A stretch of DNA of 55,133 bases from Streptomyces sp. Ru73 (lineage in GTDB: Bacteria; Actinomycetota; Actinomycetes; Streptomycetales; Streptomycetaceae), in assembly GCF_002920575.1 (NCBI RefSeq), contig NZ_PQSQ01000051.1, forward strand, positions 1 to 55,133, written 5' to 3'. The translations under genes and the position numbers were made by a program. Positions 15,790 through 23,946 of this stretch are shown here, piece after piece (position 1 is the stretch's first letter; every line of letters starts with the position of its first letter). A model generated the notes under the pieces. That model made no database searches. It saw only the letters and a list, made by a program, of their open reading frames with translations, and was not told where the DNA came from.

Positions 15790-16422
15790 TCAGTCGAAGC
15801 GCATGTGGCGCAGGCCGACCCCGGCGCGGCGGAGCCTTCCCCGGAGCGGGCCGTCGGTGTTCGGGGCCAGTCGCAGCCCGGCCGAGGCGGTGATGCGGCC
15901 GGCCACCTCGGGGACGGTGAGGCGGTCGGTCCACAGGTGCTCGGCGAACTCCGGTTTCGCGAGCTGCTCCAGGCACCGGTCCAGCCGCCGTACGGCGAAG
16001 GTCTCGTGGCGCGGGGGCGCGTCCTGGCCCGCGAGGAGATGGAGGGCGCGCCCGACGCCGCGCTCGCGGAGCCGGCGCAGCACCGTGCGGCGGTCGGCCA
16101 GCAGGGCGAAGTGCCGGACGTCGTGGCCGCGGTCGCGCAGCCGGCCGACGGTCTCCTCGAAGTAGTCCGGTTCCACGACCGTCATGGGGACGATCACCGT
16201 GCCGTCGTGGCCGGTGAGGGCCCGGTCCAGTACCTCGTACACGCCCTGCCGCCAGGCGGGCAGGTCCTGGAAGTCGCCGCGCAGCGCGGGCGGCAGCGCC
16301 CGGTGCAGGCCGAAGCCGATGTGCTCGGGATCGCAGACCACGCTGCCGGGCAGCCGCCGCCGGATCTCGTACGCGGTCTGCGTCTTGCCGCCGCCGAAGG
16401 GGCCGTTGATCCACAGGAGCAT
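15790..16422 (-). CDS. TmrB-like P-loop ATPase
   Basis: 210 residues starting MLLWINGPFGGGKTQTAYEI, the Walker A typical of the Bacillus TmrB (tunicamycin resistance) family, followed by VVCDPEHIGFGLHRALPP. Later parts (GTVIVPMTVVEPDYFEETV and FALLADRRTVLRRLRERG) fit a nucleoside/nucleotide-kinase-like fold with a lid helix. Family members are ATP-binding proteins; antibiotic resistance is shown for few, so the real substrate is open. The frame is open upstream to 16527, but that Arg-rich extension overlaps the ABC gene end. The gene lies 10 bp behind the ABC exporter and is probably co-transcribed with it. Confidence 0.75.
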   Translation of the reverse strand: MLLWINGPFGGGKTQTAYEIRRRLPGSVVCDPEHIGFGLHRALPPALRGDFQDLPAWRQGVYEVLDRALTGHDGTVIVPMTVVEPDYFEETVGRLRDRGHDVRHFALLADRRTVLRRLRERGVGRALHLLAGQDAPPRHETFAVRRLDRCLEQLAKPEFAEHLWTDRLTVPEVAGRITASAGLRLAPNTDGPLRGRLRRAGVGLRHMRFD

Positions 16423-16432
16423 GGGCCCGAGC

Positions 16433-18364
16433 CTAGGAGACGGCGGCGCGGGACGGGGCCTTCGGCTCCCCGCCGTCCGGTTCCGGCCCGTGCGCGGCCG
16501 ACGAGGGCGCATCCGGCGCGGGCGCATCCGGCGCGGGCGCGTCCGGCCCCGCGGCTTCGGGTGCCGCCCCGTCCGGTGCCAGGTGTGCGTCCCGGCGTAC
16601 GAGCGCTGCGTAGCGGCCGTCGGCGGCGAGCAGTTCGTCGTGCGTGCCGCGCTCGGCTATCCGGCCCGCGTCCAGCACGACGATCTGGTCGGCGTCGCGC
16701 ACGGTGGAGAGCCGGTGCGCGATGGTGATGGTCGTACGGCCCGCCGAGAGCTTGTCGATGGCCCGCTGCACGGCGTGCTCGGTACGGGTGTCCAGGGCGC
16801 TGGTGGCCTCGTCCAGCACCAGGACCGGCGGGTCGCGCAGGATGGTGCGGGCGATGGCCAGGCGCTGCTTCTCGCCGCCGGAGAAGCGGTAGCCGCGCTC
16901 GCCCACGACGGTGTCGTAGCCGTCCGGGAGGGCCGCGATGTGGTCGTGGATCTGGGCGGCCCGCGCGGCCCGCTCGATCTCCTCGTCGGTCGCGTCGGGC
17001 TTGGCGAAGCGCAGGTTCTCCGCGACCGAGGCGTGGAAGAGGTAGGTCTCCTGGGAGACCACGCCGACCGATCGGGCGAGGGTGTCGAAGTCCAGTTCCC
17101 GGACGTCCACCCCGTCCAGCGTGACCCGGCCGCCGGTCACGTCGTACAGCCGCGGCACGAGGTAGCTGAGCGTGGACTTGCCGCTGCCGGTGGGGCCGAC
17201 CACGGCGAGGCTGCCGCCGGCCGGGACGGTGAGGTCGATGCCGCTCAGCGTGGGCGCGGCAGCGGGGTCGTACGCGAAGGAGACGTCCTCGAAGCGGACC
17301 TCGCCGCGCGGCGCCGCCAGCCGTACCGGCTTCTCGGGCTCGGTGATGGCCACCGGCAGGTCGAGGTATTCGAAGATGCGCTGGAAGAGCGCGAGCGAGG
17401 TCTGCATCTGCACGCCGGTGGTCAGCAGCGAGACGGTCGGCCGCAGCAGGCCCTGCTGGAGGGAGACGAAGGCGACGAGCGTGCCGATGGAGAAGACCGG
17501 GCCGCCGAGCTGGAGGACCAGGCCCGCCGCCCAGTAGATCAGCGCGGGCATGGCGGCCATGACGATCCCTATGGTGGCCATCCGCCAGCGGCCCGCCATG
17601 TTGGCGCGGATCTCCAGGCCGACCAGCCGCTCGGACTCCTCGGTGAAGCCCCGGGTGAGCGAGTCGGCGCGGCCCATCGTGCGGCCGAGCAGGATGCCGG
17701 AGACCGACAGCGACTCGGTGACCATCGCGGACATCACGGCCATCTGCTTCTGCCGCTGGGTGGTGATCCGCTTGCGTTCGTTGCCGACCCGCCGGCTGAC
17801 CCAGACGAAGAGCGGGAGCAGCAGGAGGGAGACGACGGTGAGCCGCCAGTCCAGCGCGACCATGGCCACGACGGTGGCGACCACGCTGGTGAGGTTGGAG
17901 ACCAGGGAGGTCGCTGTGGAGGTGACGGTGGCCTGCATGCCGCCGATGTCGTTGGCGATGCGGGACTGCACCTCGCCGGTGCGCGTACGGGTGAAGAACG
18001 CCAGCGGCATGCGCTGCAGCTTGGCGTAGACGCCGGTCCGCAGGTCGTGCATGACGCGCTGGCCGACGGTGGTGGAGATCAGGGTCTGCAGCACGCCGAA
18101 GACGCTGTTCATCACCGCGGTGGCGATCATGCCGAGCGCGAGCAGGCTGAGCAGGCCGGTGCGCCGCTCAGGGATCGCCACGTCGAGGACGGCGCGGAGC
18201 AGGAACGGCGACGCGACGGACACCAGCGAGGCGGCGGCCACGAGCAGGCCCACCAGGGCCAGCCGGCCGCGGTACGGACGGAACAGGCGGAGGATCCGCC
18301 GCAGCTGGACGGGCTGCTGCTCGTCCTTGGGCGGTGGGGTCCAGTCGATGGTCTCGGGACGCAA
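16433..18364 (-). CDS. ABC exporter, fused permease-ATPase (multidrug type)
   Basis: 643 residues: a six-helix transmembrane domain (about 35-320), then a full ATPase domain with every canonical motif: Walker A GPTGSGKST, Q-loop VVSQETYLF, signature FSGGEKQRLAIAR, Walker B VLVLDEATSALD and switch His in TIAHRLSTVRDAD. It should act as a homodimer. The TTG start at 18364 is set by AAGGAG 4-5 nt upstream; the frame is open further 5' but turns into Arg/Pro-rich shadow sequence. The C-terminus has a repetitive Ala/Pro/Asp tail (PDAPAPDAPAPDAP). A MarR-type regulator is divergent, with a palindrome between. Confidence 0.88.
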   Translation of the reverse strand: MRPETIDWTPPPKDEQQPVQLRRILRLFRPYRGRLALVGLLVAAASLVSVASPFLLRAVLDVAIPERRTGLLSLLALGMIATAVMNSVFGVLQTLISTTVGQRVMHDLRTGVYAKLQRMPLAFFTRTRTGEVQSRIANDIGGMQATVTSTATSLVSNLTSVVATVVAMVALDWRLTVVSLLLLPLFVWVSRRVGNERKRITTQRQKQMAVMSAMVTESLSVSGILLGRTMGRADSLTRGFTEESERLVGLEIRANMAGRWRMATIGIVMAAMPALIYWAAGLVLQLGGPVFSIGTLVAFVSLQQGLLRPTVSLLTTGVQMQTSLALFQRIFEYLDLPVAITEPEKPVRLAAPRGEVRFEDVSFAYDPAAAPTLSGIDLTVPAGGSLAVVGPTGSGKSTLSYLVPRLYDVTGGRVTLDGVDVRELDFDTLARSVGVVSQETYLFHASVAENLRFAKPDATDEEIERAARAAQIHDHIAALPDGYDTVVGERGYRFSGGEKQRLAIARTILRDPPVLVLDEATSALDTRTEHAVQRAIDKLSAGRTTITIAHRLSTVRDADQIVVLDAGRIAERGTHDELLAADGRYAALVRRDAHLAPDGAAPEAAGPDAPAPDAPAPDAPSSAAHGPEPDGGEPKAPSRAAVS

Positions 18365-18525
18365 TGAGCTCCTTCGGGGAGATCGGCGAGCGGTATGCGG
18401 GGCCGGCGGCGCGGGCGTTCCGCGGTGCTCGGAGGCAAGCGGCTCGGAGCCGTCGGCCCGGTGGCAGGCGGCTTGGAGACCGGCGGCCCGGAGGCCGGCG
18501 GCTCGGGCGCCAGCCGAGCCTAGCC

Positions 18526-18548
18526 CATTGTTACCTATACTCACAATG
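18526..18548. promoter_or_regulatory. Candidate MarR operator
   Basis: Inverted repeat CATTGT (18526-18531) - 11 nt - ACAATG (18543-18548) in an AT-rich pocket 26 bp before the MarR-type gene. It is the only clear symmetric site between the ABC exporter and the regulator, and it overlaps a likely promoter (TATACT-like bases at 18536-18541). Confidence 0.6.
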
Positions 18549-18573
18549 AACCTAGTCCTGATACTCTCCGGGC

Positions 18574-19134
18574 ATGCCCTCCCCCCAGACCGATCCCGGT
18601 ACGAGCGCGGACCCGGCCGTCGACACGGGCCACGTGGCGAACGCGGGCCCCGTGGCCGGCGCGGACCCGGTGGCGCGCGCCGGCCGGCCCGACGGCACGC
18701 CCGCCGCACCCGACACCGACCTCGCCGAACAGCTCGTACGGCTCACCCGGCGGATGCACCGCGCCCAGAAGCGGCACCTGGAACCGCTCGCCCTCACCCC
18801 CGCGCAGTCCCGGCTGCTGCGCATCGTGGCGCACTGCGACACCCCGCCCCGGATGGCGGACCTGGCAGCGCGCCTGGACGTCGTACCGCGGGCCGTGACC
18901 ACCCTGGTGGACGCGCTGGAGGCGGCGGACGCGGTACGCCGGGTGCCGGACCCGGCCAACCGCCGGGTGGTGCGGATCGAGCTGACCGAGACCGGCCGGA
19001 CGACACTCGGGGCGCTGCGGAACGCGCGCCGGGCCGCCGCGGAGGACATCCTTGCTCCATTGACCGCCGACCAGCGCGAGCAGCTGGGCGGCCTGCTGGC
19101 CACCCTGGTCGACGGGCCGGGGCGGCGCTGCTGA
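18574..19134 (+). CDS. MarR-family transcriptional regulator
   Basis: 186 residues. A long Ala/Pro/Asp-rich, probably disordered N-terminus (1-47) precedes a MarR winged-helix domain: LVRLTRRMHRAQKRHLEPL (dimer helix), LTPAQSRLLRIVAHCDTPPRM, then the reading helix ARLDVVPRAVTTLVDALEAADAVRRV and wing DPANRRVVRIELTE. It is divergent from the ABC exporter, which it likely represses through the CATTGT/ACAATG site. It is followed after only 28 bp by the D-lactate-dehydrogenase-like gene on the same strand, so that enzyme may share its control. Confidence 0.88.
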   Translation: MPSPQTDPGTSADPAVDTGHVANAGPVAGADPVARAGRPDGTPAAPDTDLAEQLVRLTRRMHRAQKRHLEPLALTPAQSRLLRIVAHCDTPPRMADLAARLDVVPRAVTTLVDALEAADAVRRVPDPANRRVVRIELTETGRTTLGALRNARRAAAEDILAPLTADQREQLGGLLATLVDGPGRRC

Positions 19135-19162
19135 CCCGCTGGGCCGCTGACGAGGAGGAGCC

Positions 19163-22105
19163 ATGCCGCTGCTGGAGCCGGAGCCGACCGCCCTGCGGCC
19201 CGCCACGACCGAGGGCCCGACGGTCGACCGGGTGCCGGACGGGCAGGCGTCCGGGACCCCCGAACCGCTGCGCGGCGACCTGATCGCGTTGCTCGGCCCG
19301 GAGAAGGTCCTGCACGGCCTGTCCGACCTGGTGAAATACGCCTCGGACGCCAGCCCGTACCGCTTCGTGCCGCAGGTGGTCGTGGTCGCGGAGGACGTCG
19401 ACGACGTCTCGGCGGTCTTCTCCTACGCGCACGGCCACGGCCGGAAGGTCGTCCTGCGCGCCGCCGGCACCTCGCTCAACGGTCAGGCACAGGGCGAGGA
19501 CATCCTCGTCGACGTGCGCCGCCACTGGGACGGCATCGAGGTACTGGGCGACGGCGAGCGGGCCCGCATCGGCCCCGGAACCACCGTCGCGCGGGCCAAC
19601 GTCACGCTCGCCCGGCACGGCCGGCTGCTCGGCCCCGACCCGGCCAGCGCCATCGCCTGCACCGTCGGCGGCGTCGTCGCCAACAACGCCTCCGGCATGA
19701 CCGCCGGCACCACCCGGAACTCCTACCGCACCCTGGCCTCCGCCACCGTCGTCCTCCCCTCCGGCACCGTCGTGGACACCGCGGACCCCGCCGCCGACGA
19801 GGAGCTGGCCCACGCCGAACCGGCACTGTGCGAAGGTCTGCTGGCCCTGAAGGCGGAGATCGAGGCCGACCCGGAGCTGACCGCCCGCATCCGCGCCAAG
19901 TACACCCTCAAGAACACCAACGGCTACCGGCTCGACGCGTTCCTCGACGGCAGCACGCCCGTCGAGATCCTGCGCGGCCTGATCGTCGGCTCACAAGGCA
20001 CCCTCGGCTTCATCGCCGAGACGGTATTCGAGACCCTCCCGCTGGGCCGCCACACCTCCACCGCATTGCTCTTCTTCCCCGATCTGCGGGCCGCTGCCGC
20101 CGCCGTCCCGCGCTTCAACGAAGCGGGCGCGCTCGCCGTGGAGCTGATGGACGGCAACACCCTGCGCGCCTCGGTCCGGGTCGCCGGAGTGCCCGCCGAC
20201 TGGGCGGCACTCCCCACGGAAACGACCGCGCTGCTCGTGGAGTTCCGCGCGCCCGACGAAGAGCGGCAGGCGGCGTACGAGGCCGCCGCCGAGCAGGTAC
20301 TGAACGACTTGGACCTGGTCGCGCCGGTCGAGTCCGTCACCAACGAGTTCACCCGCGACCCGGGCACCATCGCGGGCTACTGGAAGGCCCGCAAGGCGTT
20401 CGTCACGGCGGTCGGCGGCTCCCGGCCGACCGGTACGACCCTGCTCACCGAGGACTTCGCCGTACCGCCCGCGCGGCTCGCGGACGCCTGCACCGCGCTG
20501 CTGGAACTGCAGGCCCGGCACGGCTTCGACGCCGCGGTCGCCGGCCATGCCGCCCACGGCAACCTGCACTTCCTCCTCGCGTTCGACGCCGCCAAGCCCG
20601 AGGACGTGGCGCGCTACGCCGCGTTCATGGACGAGTTCTGCCGGATGACCGTGGAACGCTTCGACGGCTCACTCAAGGCCGAGCACGCCACCGGACGCAA
20701 CATCGCGCCCTTCCTGGAGCTGGAGTGGGGCCCGCGCGCCACGGACCTGATGTGGCGGATCAAGGAGCTGTTCGACCCGCACGGCATCCTCGCGCCGCGC
20801 GTCGTCCTGGACCGCGATCCCAAGGCCCACCTCCGCGGCCTCAAGACCATCCCCGAGGTCGAGGCGGTCGCCGATCCCTGCATCGAGTGCGGCTTCTGCG
20901 AGCCGGTCTGCCCCAGCCGCGACCTCACCACCACGCCCCGCCAGCGCATCGTGCTGCGCCGCGAGATGATGCGCCAGCACCCGGACTCGCCGGTCACCGG
21001 CGCGCTCCTGGACGCGTACGGCTACGACGCGGTGGACACCTGCGCGGGCGACTCCACGTGCAAGCTGGCCTGCCCGGTCGGCATCGACACCGGCGCGATG
21101 ATGAAGGAGTTCCGGCACCGGCGGCACTCCCCGCGCGAGGAGAAGGCCGCCGCGCTCGCCGCGAAGCGCTTCAAGGCGGTCGAGGCGTCGGCCCGGCTCG
21201 CCGTCGCGGCGGCCGACCGGATCGGCGAGCGGCTCGGCGACCGGCTGCTGGAGACGGTGACGGACGCCGCCCGCAGGGCCGTGCACCCCGACCTCGTACC
21301 GCGCTGGCTGCCCGAGGTCCCCGGCGCCGCGGCCCGCCGGCTGCCGCCCACCCGCAAGCAGGACGCGGTCGCCGTCTACTACCCCGCCTGCGTGAACCGC
21401 ATCTTCGGCGAACCGGACGGATACGAGGGGCCCTCGCTCCCCGAGGCCGTCGTCGCGGTCTCCCGGCGGGCCGGGAAGCCGGTGTGGATCCCCGACGACG
21501 TCGCCGGCACCTGCTGCGCCACCATCTGGCACTCCAAGGGATACGACGAGGGCAACGCCGTGATGGCGAACCGGATCGTGGCGGCGGCCTGGGGCTGGAC
21601 GGCGGGCGGCCGGCTGCCGCTCGTCGTGGACGCCTCGTCCTGCACCCTCGGCATCGCCCACGAGGTCGTCCCGTACCTCACCGAGGACAACAAGCAGCTG
21701 CACGCCGAGCTGACCGTCGTCGACTCCGTCGTCTGGGCCGCCGAGGAACTGCTGCCGCACCTCGAAGTGCTGCGCACCGTGGACTCCGCGGTGCTGCACC
21801 CCACCTGTTCGATGCGCCACCTGGGTGACGAGGCACAGCTGCGTACGGTCGCGGAGGCGTGCGCCCGGGAGGTCGTCGTGCCGGACGACGCGGGCTGCTG
21901 CGCCTTCGCGGGCGACCGCGGCATGCTGCACCGGGAGCTGACCGAGGCGGCGACGGCCCGGGAGGCCGCCGAGGTGACGTCCCGTCACTTCGATGCGCAC
22001 CTCTCGGCGAACCGCATGTGCGAGGTGGGCATGGACCACGCGACGCGGGGCCGCGGGTACTACTCGGTGCTGATGGAGCTGGAACGCGCGACGCGGCCCG
22101 CCTGA
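19163..22105 (+). CDS. FAD-linked oxidase / Fe-S fusion, D-lactate dehydrogenase-like
   Basis: 980 residues. The N-terminal half is a PCMH FAD-binding domain (VVLRAAGTSLNGQAQGEDIL, CTVGGVVANNASGMTAGTTRN, GSQGTLGFIAE) with the matching FAD-oxidase C-domain (AGHAAHGNLHFLLAFD, LKAEHATGRNIAPFLELEWG). Next come two Fe-S motifs: CIECGFCEPVCPS at about 573 and CAGDSTCKLACPVG at about 627. The end has CCG-type domains (GTCCATIWHSKG at about 783 and GCCAFAGDRG). This GlcD+GlcF fusion layout is that of membrane-associated D-lactate or 2-hydroxyacid dehydrogenases feeding quinones. The start has GGAGG 6 nt upstream. With lutABC 4 kb away, the strain can probably oxidise both lactate isomers. Confidence 0.9.
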   Translation: MPLLEPEPTALRPATTEGPTVDRVPDGQASGTPEPLRGDLIALLGPEKVLHGLSDLVKYASDASPYRFVPQVVVVAEDVDDVSAVFSYAHGHGRKVVLRAAGTSLNGQAQGEDILVDVRRHWDGIEVLGDGERARIGPGTTVARANVTLARHGRLLGPDPASAIACTVGGVVANNASGMTAGTTRNSYRTLASATVVLPSGTVVDTADPAADEELAHAEPALCEGLLALKAEIEADPELTARIRAKYTLKNTNGYRLDAFLDGSTPVEILRGLIVGSQGTLGFIAETVFETLPLGRHTSTALLFFPDLRAAAAAVPRFNEAGALAVELMDGNTLRASVRVAGVPADWAALPTETTALLVEFRAPDEERQAAYEAAAEQVLNDLDLVAPVESVTNEFTRDPGTIAGYWKARKAFVTAVGGSRPTGTTLLTEDFAVPPARLADACTALLELQARHGFDAAVAGHAAHGNLHFLLAFDAAKPEDVARYAAFMDEFCRMTVERFDGSLKAEHATGRNIAPFLELEWGPRATDLMWRIKELFDPHGILAPRVVLDRDPKAHLRGLKTIPEVEAVADPCIECGFCEPVCPSRDLTTTPRQRIVLRREMMRQHPDSPVTGALLDAYGYDAVDTCAGDSTCKLACPVGIDTGAMMKEFRHRRHSPREEKAAALAAKRFKAVEASARLAVAAADRIGERLGDRLLETVTDAARRAVHPDLVPRWLPEVPGAAARRLPPTRKQDAVAVYYPACVNRIFGEPDGYEGPSLPEAVVAVSRRAGKPVWIPDDVAGTCCATIWHSKGYDEGNAVMANRIVAAAWGWTAGGRLPLVVDASSCTLGIAHEVVPYLTEDNKQLHAELTVVDSVVWAAEELLPHLEVLRTVDSAVLHPTCSMRHLGDEAQLRTVAEACAREVVVPDDAGCCAFAGDRGMLHRELTEAATAREAAEVTSRHFDAHLSANRMCEVGMDHATRGRGYYSVLMELERATRPA

Positions 22106-22118
22106 GGGACGGGCCGCG
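22092..22118. terminator. Candidate terminator across the dld-like stop codon
   Basis: Perfect 9-bp stem CGCGGCCCG (22092-22100) and CGGGCCGCG (22110-22118), with a 9-nt loop that holds the TGA. It lies between two convergent genes only 37 bp apart. Confidence 0.5.
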
Positions 22119-22142
22119 CGCGCCGGTGCCACGGGCGCCGGG

Positions 22143-23522
22143 TCAGCTCTTGGCACCCACGTGCAGCGCCACCGCGCCCTTGGCGGGCACGGTCACCTGG
22201 GCCTTGCCGTCGTCGCCGACCTTGACGGTGTTGCCGTCGCAGTCGTCGGGTGCGGCCTTGGCGACGTTGCAGTACGTGCCCGCGGGCAGCGAGGTCGCGA
22301 AGGTCTCGGACAGCTCGCCGTCCCCGGCGTTGAGCGCGACGAAGCCCTTGCCGTCACGTGCGAAGGCGAGCGCGCTCGACCCGTTGTCCCACCAGTCGGT
22401 CAGCTCGGCGCCGCCGACCGCGTTGCGGAAGCCCACCATTCCGGTGATCTCCTGCTTGGCGTGCATGTCCGTCCAGCCGTCGGCGCCGCTGGGCGGGCCC
22501 GCGTCCTTGTCGGACCACTCGTAGCCGGAGAAGACGTTCGGCGAGCCGTAGGGCGAGGCCAGCATGAAGACATTGGCGAGCGTGTACGCCGCGCCGTCCT
22601 TGTACGTGAGGGTCGAGCCGTTACGCTCGGTGTCCCAGTTGTCGACAAAGGTACGTGCCGACCCGCTGCTGAGCTTGCCGTCGGCGACATTCTTGAGCTG
22701 GGCGATGCTGCCCCCTTGGAAGGCGCTCTTGAGGTGGCCCCCGTAACGGAACTCGTCGACGTCGCCGACCTTCGTGTACTCGTCGGGCTGCACCGCCTCG
22801 CCGCCCCCGTAGATGACTTCGGAGACCCAGAAGCCCGGGTCGCTCATCTTGCCCTTGATCGCGGCCAGGTCGCCGGCCGCCATGTGCTTGGCGGCATCGA
22901 TGCGGAAGCCGTCGACGCCGAGCGAGCGCAGGTCGTCGAGGTACTTGGCGATGGTGGTGCGGACGGCGTCGCTGCCGGTGTCCAGGTCGGCCAGCCCGAC
23001 CAGTTCGCACTGCTGCACGTTGTCGCGGTCGCCGTAGTCGGAGATGTCCTTGCGGCAGGAGTGGAAGTCCTGGTCCTTGAAGTACCCGGGGTAGTCGTAC
23101 TTCGTGTACTGCGTGCCGCCGGTCCCGGTGCCGGAGCCGGACGACATGTGATTGATGACGGCGTCGGCGACGACCTTGACGCCCGCCTTGTGGCAGGCGG
23201 AGACCATGGACGCGAACGCGTCGCGGTCGCCGAGCCGGCCCGCGATCTTGTAGCTCACCGGCTGATACGACGTCCACCACTGGTCGCCCTTGATGTGCTC
23301 CGAGGCCGGCGAGACCTCGACGTAGCCGTAGCCGGCCGGGCCGAGCTGGTCGGTGCAGATCTTGGCGACGTCCGCGTACGGCCGCTCGAACAGCGTGGCC
23401 GTGACGGTCTTCTTGCCGGGCGGGGTGGCCTGCGAGCTCCAGGGAGCGAGCGCGGCGAGGCCGCCGGCGACGAGCACGCCGGCCAGTGTGCCGCCGAGTA
23501 TCCGGGAACGATGCTGCAACAT
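22143..23522 (-). CDS. Secreted alpha-amylase (GH13)
   Basis: 459 residues with a Sec signal peptide (RSRILGGTLAGVLVAGGLAALA, cleavage near residues 30-35). The Streptomyces-type GH13 catalytic domain shows nucleophile Asp209 in GFRIDAAKH, acid/base Glu235 in WVSEVIYGG, and the third Asp297 in FVDNWDTERNG. AVINHMSSGSGTG holds the conserved region I. A C-terminal beta domain closes the protein. There is no starch-binding module, so this is the short form. It hydrolyses alpha-1,4-glucans outside the cell. CTTGC/GCAAG motifs upstream fit the maltose-regulated amylase promoters of this genus. Confidence 0.93.
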   Translation of the reverse strand: MLQHRSRILGGTLAGVLVAGGLAALAPWSSQATPPGKKTVTATLFERPYADVAKICTDQLGPAGYGYVEVSPASEHIKGDQWWTSYQPVSYKIAGRLGDRDAFASMVSACHKAGVKVVADAVINHMSSGSGTGTGGTQYTKYDYPGYFKDQDFHSCRKDISDYGDRDNVQQCELVGLADLDTGSDAVRTTIAKYLDDLRSLGVDGFRIDAAKHMAAGDLAAIKGKMSDPGFWVSEVIYGGGEAVQPDEYTKVGDVDEFRYGGHLKSAFQGGSIAQLKNVADGKLSSGSARTFVDNWDTERNGSTLTYKDGAAYTLANVFMLASPYGSPNVFSGYEWSDKDAGPPSGADGWTDMHAKQEITGMVGFRNAVGGAELTDWWDNGSSALAFARDGKGFVALNAGDGELSETFATSLPAGTYCNVAKAAPDDCDGNTVKVGDDGKAQVTVPAKGAVALHVGAKS

Positions 23523-23643
23523 GCGGCTCCTTCAGCGTTCGGGCGCGGCGGACCGCGCCCTCGAAGGCAGCCACGCGCCGAGGCCGCCGTGGGGGGAATC
23601 CGCGAGGGAGCCTGCCTTTACGAAGTGAACACGTCAAGGCATT

Positions 23644-23672
23644 CCGCAAGAATTTCCAGCGGCTTGCGCAAG
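23644..23672 (-). promoter_or_regulatory. Candidate MalR/Reg1-type operator before the amylase
   Basis: The palindrome CTTGCGCAAG lies at 23663-23672, with a further CCGCAAG at 23644-23650, 120-150 bp upstream of the amylase ATG. TTGACG (minus strand, near 23637) could be a -35. Streptomyces amylase genes are repressed by a LacI-family protein binding CTTGC-containing repeats; its use here is inferred. Confidence 0.4.
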
Positions 23673-23946
23673 AGAAGAGTCCAAGTGTTCGCCTCAGGAG
23701 TCCAATTCGCCCCCTTGTGGCGCGTACGTATCAACCGCCAGGGTCCTCACCGGGGTTCGCGAACGTCCGCCGGCATACGCGGTGCCGCGAGCCGTCCGCA
23801 CGCGCACGAGTACTCGCACGTCCGCACGGCGGCCGGGGCGCACCCGGCCGTCCATGCCGAGCCCCGTCCGCACACAGCCCCACCCGAGGTCCGTCCGAGG
23901 TCCACGTACGCAGCCGCCGGGCACTGTCCGCACTCCAGGAGGCCCC

